The notes under the pieces are model-generated. The model saw only the letters and a program-made list of their open reading frames with translations, did no database searches and was not told where the DNA came from. DNA of 64,000 nt from Cypionkella sinensis (lineage in GTDB: Bacteria > Pseudomonadota > Alphaproteobacteria > Rhodobacterales > Rhodobacteraceae): contig NZ_JBHRTO010000002.1 of assembly GCF_042646385.1 (NCBI RefSeq), forward strand, positions 868,001 to 932,000. Direction: 5' to 3'. This document shows, piece by piece, positions 34,681 to 43,389 of the stretch. Positions within the stretch are counted from its first letter, which is position 1. Every line of letters starts with the position of its first letter. Position numbers and translations under genes: made by a program.

Positions 34681-35808
34681 TCAGCTTTCGGGCGAGGCTG
34701 CGGTTTCGACCACGCGCACGGGCCGGGTCGGGTCGATCTTGGCGGCGCCAAGGCTGACCACGAAGTCACCCGTCGCCAGGCCACCCCGCACAAGGGCGCC
34801 TTGGCCCTCGATCGTCACCAACTCCACCGGCACGCGCTCGACCTGGGCGCCGCCCTGGGCCAGGCGCCAGACTGCAGCCCCCTGCCCGTCATTGACCACC
34901 GAGGCCAGCGGCAGGCGGGCCGCGGGCGTGCCGGGCGAGGTCAGCCGCACCGTGACCGTCCGCCCCAGCGCCGCTTGCGCATCGGGCGCCGCCAGCGTCA
35001 TGCGGACTCGGTAGGTGCGCCCCACCGGATCGACATCGGGGGAGATGTCGCGGAAGGCAAGCGCGTAGTCCCCCCCGCCACCCCAAAGCTCGGCCCTGGC
35101 CACGGCGGTGTCCAAAAGCGCGCGGCTTTGTTCGGGCAGGGCAAAGACCACATCCCGCCCATCGCCTTCGGCCAGAGACAGAACGGCTTGCCCCGCCGCC
35201 ACGACCTGCCCGGGTTCGGCCAAGGTTGCGGTCACGACGCCATCCGCCTCGGCCACCAGCTCCATATAGGAGAGCTGGTTTGCCGCGAGGTCCCGCATCT
35301 GCTGGGCCCGGTCGGCGCGGGATTGGGCCTCGGCCACGCCACTGGTGGCCCGGTCAAGCGCCGCCTGCGCCACATTGCCCTTGGCGAAAAGGTCGCGGCT
35401 GCGCGCCACATCGGCCCTGGCGCGCGACAGATCGGTGCGGGCGGCGGCAAGCTCTGCCTCGGCGGCATCCAGCTGCAGGTGCGCGTCCGCCTCGTCCAGC
35501 AGCGCGAGGACCTGACCCTTGGTGACACTGTCCCCCACATCGACCGCGCGTGCGATCAGCTTGCCCGCCAGCCTGAAGCCCAAGGGCACCTCATGCCGAG
35601 GGCGGATGGTGCCGGTGTACCTGACCGACAGATCCGCCGCCGCAAAGACCACGCTTGTGACCCGCACGGGCTGCGCGACACGGGCGGCAGTCGCCGCAAG
35701 GGGCTCCTGAACCGGCGCAAGCCTTTGCCAGGCCATGAAACCTGCCGTCCCAAGCGCCACCAGGCCCAAAAGTGCCCAGCCTGCCATGCCTGTCCTGCGC
35801 CTTGCCAT
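34681..35808 (-). CDS. RND efflux periplasmic adaptor subunit
   Basis: A 375-residue membrane-fusion protein with an N-terminal membrane anchor (about residues 9-26). The lipoyl half-motifs are VRYTGTIRPRHEVPLGFRLAGKL near 62 and MELVAEADGVVTATLAEPGQVV near 181, flanking an alpha-helical hairpin rich in LDAAEAELAAARTDL-like heptads. It has a GGAGG ribosome site. The intact adaptor now precedes a truncated pump gene, so it may be functionless unless it pairs with another RND pump. Two TetR-operator boxes lie just upstream at 35837-35870. Confidence 0.88.
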   Translation of the reverse strand: MARRRTGMAGWALLGLVALGTAGFMAWQRLAPVQEPLAATAARVAQPVRVTSVVFAAADLSVRYTGTIRPRHEVPLGFRLAGKLIARAVDVGDSVTKGQVLALLDEADAHLQLDAAEAELAAARTDLSRARADVARSRDLFAKGNVAQAALDRATSGVAEAQSRADRAQQMRDLAANQLSYMELVAEADGVVTATLAEPGQVVAAGQAVLSLAEGDGRDVVFALPEQSRALLDTAVARAELWGGGGDYALAFRDISPDVDPVGRTYRVRMTLAAPDAQAALGRTVTVRLTSPGTPAARLPLASVVNDGQGAAVWRLAQGGAQVERVPVELVTIEGQGALVRGGLATGDFVVSLGAAKIDPTRPVRVVETAASPES

Positions 35809-35836
35809 GCGGGAGCCTCCTCAGGATTCATGCAAT

Positions 35837-35870
35837 GTTAGAGCTTCTAACTTATGTTGGTCTCTCTAAC
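35837..35870. promoter_or_regulatory. Paired TetR operator boxes between adaptor and regulator genes
   Basis: Box 1, GTTAGAGCTTCTAAC at 35837-35851, has perfect 6-base arms. Box 2, GTTGGTCTCTCTAAC at 35856-35870, is an imperfect copy with the same 3' half-site. Their starts are 19 bases apart in the divergent promoter region, a usual arrangement for TetR-family repression of an efflux operon and of the regulator itself. Confidence 0.65.
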
Positions 35871-35957
35871 ATGGCAAGGGCCTTCCCGCAGGCCCGCATC
35901 TTTTCATCGTCGCCCCCAGGCCTTAGGGTGCAGATCGGCAAGCGTGAAGGAACCAGG

Positions 35958-36572
35958 GTGAAGACCTCCTACCACCACGGCGAGTTGCGGCAGGCGCTGA
36001 TCTCTGCCGCGCGCATTCTGATGAACGAACGGCATGGAAATGACTTCAGCCTGTCGGATGCCTGCCGCCGGGCTGGCGTCTCCACGGCCGCTCCCTATCG
36101 CCATTTCGCCGACAAGACCGAAATCATCAACGAAGTCGTGGCCCAGGGTTTCACCGACATGACCAACCGCTTTCGGGAGGCGATCAAGCCGCTTGCGCCG
36201 GGCGACCCGCGGCGGATCATCGCCGTGGGTCAGGTTTATCTAGGCTTCGCAATGGCCGAGCCTGCGCTCTTCCGCATGATGTTCAGCCAGAGTTCCAACC
36301 TGTCCGAAGAAGATATCGTGACCACCCATGGCCGGGCCTGCTTTGCCTATGTCCTGCAAGAGGTCATCGACCACTGCGCCTTTCACGGCGTCGAGGGCAA
36401 CGCGATGATGATTGCCGTGCAGCTGTGGACCCTGGTCCATGGCGCGGCAAGCCTGACGATCGATGGCGACTATGCCAAGGTCGCCCCCGAGGTCGATACG
36501 CAAGAGATGATGGCCAAGGGCGCCGAAAGGCTCCTGTTTCATTTGCCCAAACGCGGGGGCGCCACCGTCTAG
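35958..36572 (+). CDS. TetR family transcriptional regulator
   Basis: A 204-residue regulator divergent from the efflux adaptor. The N-terminal helix-turn-helix spans about residues 10-55 with SLSDACRRAGVSTAAPYRHFADKTEI, followed by a TetR_C ligand domain (family with FGLAMAEPALFRMMF-type text near residue 95). The start chosen is a GTG at 35958 giving VKTSYHHGEL, with AAGGA upstream; an ATG at 35871 would begin inside the operator region and add an atypical tail. It probably represses the efflux genes. Confidence 0.86.
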   Translation: MKTSYHHGELRQALISAARILMNERHGNDFSLSDACRRAGVSTAAPYRHFADKTEIINEVVAQGFTDMTNRFREAIKPLAPGDPRRIIAVGQVYLGFAMAEPALFRMMFSQSSNLSEEDIVTTHGRACFAYVLQEVIDHCAFHGVEGNAMMIAVQLWTLVHGAASLTIDGDYAKVAPEVDTQEMMAKGAERLLFHLPKRGGATV

Positions 36573-37084
36573 GCTCAGCGCCCCCCAAAACCCTGAGTAT
36601 CCGCCGTGAACCCCGGTGGATCAGCAACCAGTTCAGCCTGACCGACGCCCAGGCCTGGCTGCCGCGCAGACGGGTGCAGGATCGCGACCGTGATCTTCCG
36701 GCCCTGAAACTCCCCGTCGACCCACACGGAGCCTACGGCCGGGCACATACTTCTTCTTCGGGCCGAGCGAGACCGACAGAGCGGTCAACTGGACGATCTC
36801 ACCGAACCACCGCAGAAGAACATCAAGAGCTGGCATGGCTTCCAACTCCGTGCGAAAGCATCCGCCAGATTCACCAGTGATCCGTTGGTCCTCGTCAACG
36901 CGGCTGATCCCAGATCGCCGCCAGCCCCAGACGTCAGACAGTCGTCGCAGCAGGATGCCCTGCGGACTATGCATGAAACCCCGTCACGCCCGGAGCGATC
37001 TGGTCCAGTGTCAGGGCGCCAAACCTGTGGTCGATCAAGGCCGCTGTGCCGTCGGAAGTTACCGAAGAAACGGTTCGTGCCCTT
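36573..37084. other. Non-coding, probably decayed mobile DNA
   Basis: No intact gene. Near 36625 the plus strand reads SNQFSLTDAQ, reminiscent of the first residues of IS5-type transposases, but the similarity stops at once. The open frames further on have no protein-like pattern that I can assign. The stretch joins the TetR gene to a recognisable IS3 remnant. Confidence 0.4.
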
Positions 37085-37620
37085 CATGCCAAGACTTGAG
37101 AACTGGCTATCGCCAACGATTTTTTGTCGCAAAAGCTCCAGCGCAGGATCGGCAAGTGAGGCGTTGGATGATCGAGAAGAACCACCCAAGCCTATGGTTT
37201 GGAGTGCAAAGCCGACTGCTGTCGATCTCGCGTTCATCGCTCTACTACAGGCCTTAAGGTAAGACGTTGATGAACCTCGACATCACGCTGATGATCGACA
37301 AGCCATTTCCGGAAACCTCATTTTATGGCGTGCGGCAGATGACGTGGCGTTTGCAGAACGAGGGCCACGCCGTGAACCAGAAGCGCCTCCTGCGGCTGAT
37401 GCCGATCTATCAACGGCCCGAGACTAGCCCACTTGCGAAGGGGCACAAAACCTATCCCTATCTCCGAGGCGAGTTTCGGATCGAACGGCCCAATCACGTC
37501 AGGTGACATCACCTACCTACTGATGCGCCGCGGCTTTCTCTATTTGGTCGCCGTCATTGACTGGCAACCTGCTCGCTTCGCAACTGCATGGCGTTTAGTT
37601 TCAGATCATCGCTCATTTTG
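37085..37620 (+). pseudogene. IS3-family element remnant (orfA C-terminus and orfB N-terminus)
   Basis: Plus-strand text shows an orfA tail (ELAIANDFLSQKLQRRIGK, with an internal stop), then orfB: RLLSISRSSLYYRP, FYGVRQMTWRLQNEGHAVN, RLLRLMPIYQRPETSP, an HKTYPYLRG segment, a frameshift, then DITYLLMRRGFLYLVAVIDW with the first catalytic Asp. Several frameshifts and stops and the loss of the C-terminal half make it inactive. It ends exactly against the stop codon of the sugar permease at 37621. Confidence 0.82.
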
Positions 37621-38583
37621 TTAGACGGTAGTACGGAAGTGCCGCTCGCGTCCGTAAAGTGATACCAGCAGCAGAATGATTGCGCCGAAAGCCGCTTGTA
37701 CGGAAGCAGGAGAGAAATTCAATCCGATGAGAAGTGTGTTGATCTCGGTCAGTACAAGGACCCCTGCGATTGTGCCAATGAAACTACCACGACCTCCGAC
37801 CAATGTTGTGCCACCAACCACAACTGCAGCTATGGTTTGGAACAGATAGGGTTGGCCGACATCGCCGTAGGCAGAACCGGTAAAGCCTAGCAGAAGCACG
37901 CCTGCCAAAGCAGCAAACACTGCAGATGCGGCGAAAGTGACAGTCCATATGCTCAGTGGGTTGATCAGCGCATAGGGTGCGGCACCAGGATTTGCGCCAA
38001 GTGCATAAAGCCTGCGGCCGTAGGGCGTACGTTCCAGCACTAAGACAACCACGACGGTCAGGATCAACAGCGCCGGAATCAGCGCAGGCACAGGCAGGGG
38101 GCCGAAGGTGCCCCCGATCGAGACAAAATTTGACACTGACTTCGGCGCAGAGCCAGACGGAAAACCCTTGGTCCAGATCAGCACAAGCCCCTGCACAATC
38201 ATTCCAATGCCAAGTGTGACGATCAGTGGATGCAGGTTCAGCGCCCGGGATAGTGCGCCGTTAAATGCGCCAATCAATACTGCCAAGCCGAAGACCACCA
38301 CGCAAACCAACCCGAAATGCCAGCCCTGCCCGTAAAGCTGGGCGGCAACAACATTGGCGAACCCCATCACGAACGGGATCGACAGGTCAATTCCACCAAG
38401 GATTACCACAAGTGTCTGGCCGATGGACGCCACCGCTAACAGGCTTGCGATCACCAACATGGCGCGGATGGCAAACGGCGCGGAATAGCCGGGGATCAGC
38501 GCGGTGCCGATGCCATGCAGCACCAGCGCCACGGCGAAGGCGCCCAGCACACGGGCCTTGATGCTATCGAGGTTCAGGGTCAT
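37621..38583 (-). CDS. Sugar ABC transporter permease, RbsC type (2)
   Basis: A 320-residue inner-membrane permease with the ribose-family layout. Markers are VILGGIDLSIPFVMGFANVV near residue 60, IGAFNGALSRALNLHPLIVTLG near 103, and a late VVVGGTTLVGGRGSFIGTIAGV near 252. It overlaps the preceding permease by 4 bases and is the last gene of the operon. The IS3 remnant begins directly after its stop codon, so a few native C-terminal residues or a terminator may have been replaced. Confidence 0.92.
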   Translation of the reverse strand: MTLNLDSIKARVLGAFAVALVLHGIGTALIPGYSAPFAIRAMLVIASLLAVASIGQTLVVILGGIDLSIPFVMGFANVVAAQLYGQGWHFGLVCVVVFGLAVLIGAFNGALSRALNLHPLIVTLGIGMIVQGLVLIWTKGFPSGSAPKSVSNFVSIGGTFGPLPVPALIPALLILTVVVVLVLERTPYGRRLYALGANPGAAPYALINPLSIWTVTFAASAVFAALAGVLLLGFTGSAYGDVGQPYLFQTIAAVVVGGTTLVGGRGSFIGTIAGVLVLTEINTLLIGLNFSPASVQAAFGAIILLLVSLYGRERHFRTTV

Positions 38584-39515
38584 GCGTGGCTCCGTTTGGC
38601 GCTGCGGTCTTGCAAGGCTATCAGCACCACGGCCACGACAAGGATCGTGCCATAGGCAACCTGCAACACATAGGTTGAGACGTTGAAGGCTGTCAGCAGG
38701 CTTTGCAGCAGGAAAATATCCACCGCCCCGATCGCCGCCCCCAGCAAGCCACCCCGCCCCCCGGCAAGGCTGACGCCGCCCAGTGCAACGGCAGCAATCG
38801 CAATCAGGGTGTAGTTCGCACCCACCTTGGGGTCAGCCGAGCCGATCAATGCGGTCAGCATCATGCCTGCCGCCCCCGCCAGAAGACCCGTCAGCACATA
38901 GGCCAGAAACCGCACCAGCGTGACGGGCACGCCTGCCGTGTAAGCCGCGCGATCATCGCTGCCCACCGCCATCAACTGCCCATGAAACGGCGTGCGGCAC
39001 AAAGCCCACCACAGCGCTGCGATGATGCCCAAGGGCAGAAAGCTCCACGCGCCTGCCATGGCTTTCAGCCAATCGGGGGCGGGGCCGATAGGGGCTGGCA
39101 GGATGGTCAGCGTCAGCCCGCCAAGGATCAGATAGGTGCCCAAGGTGGCCACAATCGGCTGCACCCGCACCACGGTGGCCATAAAGCCGTTGAACGCACC
39201 GATGGCCGCCCCCAACAGCAATGCAGCAGGCCACAGGATATAGGGCGAAGCGATTCCGCTATCCAAATACAGAACCTTAATCACCACCGCGCTGACCAGC
39301 CCCATCACTGGGCCAACCGAAATATCAATGCCACCACGCCCAGCCAGAATGACCGGAGTCGATGCCAGTGCTGCGCCGATCAGCGGGGCAGCCAATCCCA
39401 ACAGCGTTCCCCAGTTGCCCGGCATGAAACGCGTAGGGTTCATCAAGAGATTGGCGATCAGCAGCACCACAAGGATGCCAATGGCAAAGCCATAACGGCC
39501 AAATCTGCGGCTCAT
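38580..39515 (-). CDS. Sugar ABC transporter permease, RbsC type (1)
   Basis: A 311-residue inner-membrane permease with AGRGGIDISVGPVMGLVSAVV near residue 57, IGAFNGFMATVVRVQPIVATLGTYL near 105 and VALGGVSLAGGRGGLLGAAIG near 250. The start at 39515 (MSRRFGRYGF) overlaps the ATPase gene by 4 bases; the longer frame to 39620 lies inside that ATPase gene. Together with the following permease it should form a heterodimeric channel. Confidence 0.92.
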   Translation of the reverse strand: MSRRFGRYGFAIGILVVLLIANLLMNPTRFMPGNWGTLLGLAAPLIGAALASTPVILAGRGGIDISVGPVMGLVSAVVIKVLYLDSGIASPYILWPAALLLGAAIGAFNGFMATVVRVQPIVATLGTYLILGGLTLTILPAPIGPAPDWLKAMAGAWSFLPLGIIAALWWALCRTPFHGQLMAVGSDDRAAYTAGVPVTLVRFLAYVLTGLLAGAAGMMLTALIGSADPKVGANYTLIAIAAVALGGVSLAGGRGGLLGAAIGAVDIFLLQSLLTAFNVSTYVLQVAYGTILVVAVVLIALQDRSAKRSHA

Positions 39516-40237
39516 GCTGCCCTTCCAAACATTGCGGCAATAACGCTGTCTGTGCGCATCGCATCGCCTGACATTTCCCCCGCGAGGGCGTGATCGCGGA
39601 ACACCAGCACACGATGGCACAGCACAAGGATTTCCTCGATTTCCGATGAAAGGATCACCAGCGCCATGCCTTCGGCGGCAAGCTCGCGGAACAGATCATA
39701 AAGCACCAGACGAGTTGCCACATCGACACCGCGCGTGGGGTCGTTCAGCAAAAGCACCTTCGGATCTCGGGCCAACGCCCGCGCCAGCAATACTTTCTGC
39801 TGATTGCCACCCGACAGCGCAGTAATCGGCGCCTCCGGGCTTGGAGCCGTGATCTTTAGCCGGTCTTTCCAGTATTCATAGCGCGCGCGACGCGCCTTCG
39901 CGCTGATCAGCGGACCTCTGCGATCAACCCCCGGCGTGGCGATAGCGAAATTATCAAGGATCGAAAGGTCAGGGAAAATCCCGGTGGAGCGGCGGTCGCG
40001 CGGCACATAAACCACCGCATTGCGCTCGGCATCGCGGAAGCTGCTAATCCGGTTGCCTTGCAGATCGACAGCCCCCTGATTGCGCTCTAACCCTGCCAGA
40101 CTGCGCAGGAATACGTCTTGACCGTGGCCATCAAGGCCCGCAAGACCGACAATCTCGCCGTCCTTGATATGGGCGCTGATGGGGGCGGCACCGGACTGCA
40201 GATGCAGGTCTCGTATGGTCAGGGACAAGCTATCCAT
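39512..40237 (-). CDS. Sugar ABC transporter ATP-binding protein, second (C-terminal-type) half
   Basis: A 241-residue protein corresponding to the C-terminal nucleotide-binding domain of RbsA/MglA-type ATPases, which are normally one polypeptide of about 500 residues with two such domains. It has the degenerate Walker A of that half (GLAGLDGHGQDVFLRSL), the characteristic VPRDRRSTGIFPDLSI segment, the signature LSGGNQQKVLLARAL and Walker B LLLNDPTRGVDV. Its start overlaps the end of the first-half gene by 8 bases, so the two halves are probably made in equal amounts. Confidence 0.88.
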   Translation of the reverse strand: MDSLSLTIRDLHLQSGAAPISAHIKDGEIVGLAGLDGHGQDVFLRSLAGLERNQGAVDLQGNRISSFRDAERNAVVYVPRDRRSTGIFPDLSILDNFAIATPGVDRRGPLISAKARRARYEYWKDRLKITAPSPEAPITALSGGNQQKVLLARALARDPKVLLLNDPTRGVDVATRLVLYDLFRELAAEGMALVILSSEIEEILVLCHRVLVFRDHALAGEMSGDAMRTDSVIAAMFGRAA

Positions 40238-40973
40238 GCTGGGCCTCCAGCTGTTGCGCCTTCTGCGGTGCCATCAGGTGCAGCAGTTGCGACGGGGTTG
40301 AGGCATCGCGGGTCTGCGTAGTAACGACACGACCCGAGCGCAGCACGGAAATGTCGTCAGACAGCGCCATAACCTCATCCATGCGGTGCGTGATGAACAG
40401 GATCAGGCAGCCGGCAGCGGCGCGGGCGCGCATGAAGGCAAACACAGATTCACGGTCGGCAAAATCGAGAGCAGCTGTGATCTCATCCAGAATAAGTACC
40501 CGTGGCTCACGCGCGACGGCGCGGGCCAAAACCACGAGTTGCTGTGCCGCCAGCGGCAGAGATCCAGCGGCGGCGTCAAGGTCGATCGGGGTGCGGGCAA
40601 AGCGCGACAGCACCTCCGCCGCGCGGTCTCGGCGTTCGAGGCGCGGAATACGGCGGATGAACAGGCCATCAAGACCAAGCAGAATGTTATCCGTCACCGA
40701 GCGATCCGGCGCTATCAGCACCTCTTGAAATGCGGTGGCAAAGCCTGCGGCCTGAAAAGTGGCAGGGCTGCGTGCGATGACGGGCTGATCGTCAAAACTG
40801 ATTGCACCTGCATCGGGCAGCACAATGCCCGACAACAGTTTGACCAGCGTGCTTTTGCCCGAGCCGTTTTCGCCCAGAATAGTATGGACGGTCCCCGCCC
40901 TAAAAAAAATGGTTGCCTGATCCAGCGCCACGGTCTCGCCATAGCGTTTGGACAGGCCGGTGATCGCCAGCAT
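40230..40973 (-). CDS. Sugar ABC transporter ATP-binding protein, first (N-terminal-type) half
   Basis: A 247-residue protein corresponding to the N-terminal nucleotide-binding domain of RbsA-type ATPases. Walker A is canonical (GENGSGKSTLVKLL), the signature is LPLAAQQLVVLARAV, Walker B VLILDEITAALD and the switch histidine lies in LFITHRMDEV. The start at 40973 (MLAITGLSK) has GGGAG upstream. It ends in an 8-base overlap with the second-half gene. Each half has its own start and ribosome-site context, so this is a genuine split rather than a sequencing shift. Confidence 0.88.
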   Translation of the reverse strand: MLAITGLSKRYGETVALDQATIFFRAGTVHTILGENGSGKSTLVKLLSGIVLPDAGAISFDDQPVIARSPATFQAAGFATAFQEVLIAPDRSVTDNILLGLDGLFIRRIPRLERRDRAAEVLSRFARTPIDLDAAAGSLPLAAQQLVVLARAVAREPRVLILDEITAALDFADRESVFAFMRARAAAGCLILFITHRMDEVMALSDDISVLRSGRVVTTQTRDASTPSQLLHLMAPQKAQQLEAQHG

Positions 40974-40995
40974 TGCAGTCTCCCGCAGGGTGGGT

Positions 40996-41017
40996 GCCGC
41001 GCCCATCGGGGCGCGGC
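40996..41017 (-). promoter_or_regulatory. Intercistronic stem-loop after the ribose-type binding-protein gene
   Basis: GCCGCGCCC at 40996-41004 pairs perfectly with GGGCGCGGC at 41009-41017 around a 4-base loop, between the binding-protein stop and the ATPase start. There is no T-run in the direction of transcription. It belongs to the same pattern as the hairpins at 1410, 7988, 16337 and 56389. Confidence 0.6.
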
Positions 41018-41026
41018 TTTTCAGGC

Positions 41027-42211
41027 TTACTTCGCGCAGGCCGCAGGCACGGCAGCGTAGTCCCAGCCGGGGCTTGCGGCAGGGTTTGAGAAATAGGCGT
41101 CCATATCGGCCTCGGACACTGGGTCAGTCGGCGGAACGGGGAAAACGGAAACCGCATCCGGCGTCATGCAATCCTGATACCAGCCCGCAAGATCGGCCTC
41201 GTGCACCGGCGGCAGTGGTATCAGCAGGGTGTTCAGCACAGGCTTCTGGCCCTCCATGATGCGACCCGCAACGCGGAACAGAGTCTGCGCTGTCCAGCCC
41301 GGCAGCACGGCATGGCCTTCAAAGCGATAGCCTTCGGGATTAGCTTTCCAATATCCCAGCGCATCACCCGTGATCGAGCCTGTGATCAGTGGCACCGGGC
41401 GACCGGCCTCAGCAAAGGCTTCCGCAATCACGCGAGATTCGGAGCCGGCAGACCACACCGCGTCAATCGGGGCTGGGTTTGTTGCCAGCGTTTGCAGCAC
41501 GACGGTTTTGGTGACATTCGCCGTCCAGTCGCCATTGACCACACGCGCGGTTTTCAGTTTGGGATAAAGCGCCATCGCCGCGTCGCCGCCTGCGCGTTCC
41601 TGCGCGACAATCGGATGGCCCGCGATACCTTCGACGATCAGCACATTGCCACCCTCGGGCAGCGCCTTGCCGATGGCATCCATCATCTCATAGCCCCAGC
41701 GCTGATAGTTGCTGTCGACGTTGACAGCGGAAGGTGCCGTAACGGAACCCGCAGCGGTGATGAACGGAATGCCTGCGGCGGATGCCGCCGCGACAGCCTC
41801 GTCCAGCCCGGTAGCCGAGCCCGGGATCGAGGTGATAACACCACAGCCCTTGTCGATGAAGGCGCGGATCTGGTTGATCTGCTGGCCAACATCGCCGTTA
41901 GAGTCCGACACTTCAAAGTCCGACACTACACCCAGCGCGATCATGCCATCAACCAGCCGCTTCAACTCGGTGGTCACGGAAACCCGCCACGGATTGCCCT
42001 GATAGCTTTCGGAGTGGCACCACTTGTAGGGTTTCGCCTTGGGCGTGAAATCTGCCAGTGGCCCTGCGGTGATGTTTTGCGGAGCACCTTCGTATTGCGC
42101 GCGCAACGCTTCGGGCAGCGCGGCGATGGTCTCTTCCACTGTCGCAGCAAAAGCGGGCAGTGCCGTCGTCAGCGCGGTTGCGGCCATCAGGCCGCAGATC
42201 AGGTTCTTCAT
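41027..42211 (-). CDS. Ribose-type ABC transporter substrate-binding protein
   Basis: A 394-residue periplasmic binding protein with a signal peptide (MKNLICGLMAATALTTALPAF, cleavage near AFA). The type-I sugar-binding pattern is visible: INQIRAFIDKGCGVITSIPGS, AAGIPFITAAGSV near residue 150, and an IDAVWSAGSESRVIAEAFAEAG segment. It is longer than RbsB (about 300) and closer in size to larger carbohydrate- or guanidine-type members. The start at 42211 has a strong GGAGGA site; the frame open to 42403 is rejected. It feeds the split ATPase/permease set downstream. Confidence 0.88.
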   Translation of the reverse strand: MKNLICGLMAATALTTALPAFAATVEETIAALPEALRAQYEGAPQNITAGPLADFTPKAKPYKWCHSESYQGNPWRVSVTTELKRLVDGMIALGVVSDFEVSDSNGDVGQQINQIRAFIDKGCGVITSIPGSATGLDEAVAAASAAGIPFITAAGSVTAPSAVNVDSNYQRWGYEMMDAIGKALPEGGNVLIVEGIAGHPIVAQERAGGDAAMALYPKLKTARVVNGDWTANVTKTVVLQTLATNPAPIDAVWSAGSESRVIAEAFAEAGRPVPLITGSITGDALGYWKANPEGYRFEGHAVLPGWTAQTLFRVAGRIMEGQKPVLNTLLIPLPPVHEADLAGWYQDCMTPDAVSVFPVPPTDPVSEADMDAYFSNPAASPGWDYAAVPAACAK

Positions 42212-42264
42212 TGGGTTCCTCCTCCCTATTGCCCCGGCAGGTGTCACCGGGGGTCGATGTCGTG

Positions 42265-43389
42265 TCAGAAACTCTCCCGGAACAATCGGTTGATATCGTC
42301 GATCACAGGACCCGCCGCTTCCTTCGCCGCCAGTCCGGCTGTAATCCGTAGTGCGGCAGCCTCTTGCAGCGCCATGTAGCCGTTGTGGCGTGGGCGCACC
42401 CACGCTCCCTCAAGCGTCGCCCGGGTGGCACGGTAAAAGTCCGATGTCGCTGCATTAACTGCTGCATCTTCCCAAGCGGCAGCATGGCCCGGCTGGCCGC
42501 CCGCTGCAGCAAACGGGCCGCGCTGCACATCGCCACTGGCTATCCAATACGCAAAGTCGATGGCGGCATCTTTCGCACCAGAAAACGCCGAAACCGCGAT
42601 GCCGGTGCCGCCCAGCGCCGAGCCGACAGGACCGTTGCCACCTGCAACGGGCATATCGGCAAAACGGATAAGGTTGGGCCGAAAGCCCGGGATGGCATAG
42701 TTAACATAGCCATAGATCAGCGGTGCACAGGCGATCTGCGATCTTGGCTTGGCCATTTCCTCGAACACCGCAATCGGGTCCCAACCCACACAGGCCGGGT
42801 CGACCAGATCGGCCAGTTCTCGCAGCATCGCCCACACCAGCGCCCCGACGGCAGGGTCAATCAGCGTATCGCCTTCCACCTTGCAAGGTGCGTCCATATT
42901 GCCTGTCATCGTAAACAGCGACATCAGCGAATGTGGCGGTCGGAGTGGCAGCAGCACCCGGCCTTGCTTGGCAAGCGCCACAATCTCGGCCCAGCTCGTC
43001 GGTGCTGTCTCCAGCAGATCGGGCCGCCATGCCAGCACCTGCGTGGCAGCATCAATCGGGAACGCCCATTGCTGACCACGCCAGAAATAACTGGGATAGC
43101 TTTGCCCAACCGACCCTGCGGCAAGCGCTGCCCGTTCAACCTCGCGCCCCGGCCCATCCAGTGGCGCAAGGCAGCCCTCATCGGTAATCTGGCCAACATG
43201 GGGATGGTCGATGACGATCAGATCATAGGCCCGCGCCAATTCCTCGACCGGAAAGCTTTCGAAATCCTGCAACGAGCGCTTGTCCCACTCGATCTGGACG
43301 CCAGTCTTTTCCGCCCAGATCGTCGAGCAGGCCACCATCGGATCAAATCCACGCGGATGGCTCCACGTCATGCCTTTAAGGCGGGTCAC
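42265..43389 (-). CDS. Solute-binding-protein-like protein without signal peptide
   Basis: A 374-residue protein resembling family-1 extracellular solute-binding proteins: early TWSHPRGFDPMVACSTIWAEKTG, YDLIVIDHPHVGQI, PTSWAEIVALAKQGRVL, and a closing AKDAAIDFAYWIASG. Unlike true periplasmic members it begins MTRLKGMTWSHPRG, with no hydrophobic leader, and no longer in-frame start adds one before the CoA-transferase coding sequence. The GTG start overlaps the CoA-transferase stop by 4 bases with AAGGAG upstream. A cytoplasmic role linked to the CoA-transferase is inferred; the ligand is unknown. Confidence 0.78.
   Translation of the reverse strand: MTRLKGMTWSHPRGFDPMVACSTIWAEKTGVQIEWDKRSLQDFESFPVEELARAYDLIVIDHPHVGQITDEGCLAPLDGPGREVERAALAAGSVGQSYPSYFWRGQQWAFPIDAATQVLAWRPDLLETAPTSWAEIVALAKQGRVLLPLRPPHSLMSLFTMTGNMDAPCKVEGDTLIDPAVGALVWAMLRELADLVDPACVGWDPIAVFEEMAKPRSQIACAPLIYGYVNYAIPGFRPNLIRFADMPVAGGNGPVGSALGGTGIAVSAFSGAKDAAIDFAYWIASGDVQRGPFAAAGGQPGHAAAWEDAAVNAATSDFYRATRATLEGAWVRPRHNGYMALQEAAALRITAGLAAKEAAGPVIDDINRLFRESF

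Noticed and set aside
36785..37237. 150-codon minus-strand frame in the IS debris
   Set aside because: The plus strand carries recognisable IS3 orfA/orfB text in part of the same stretch and this frame has no pattern of its own.
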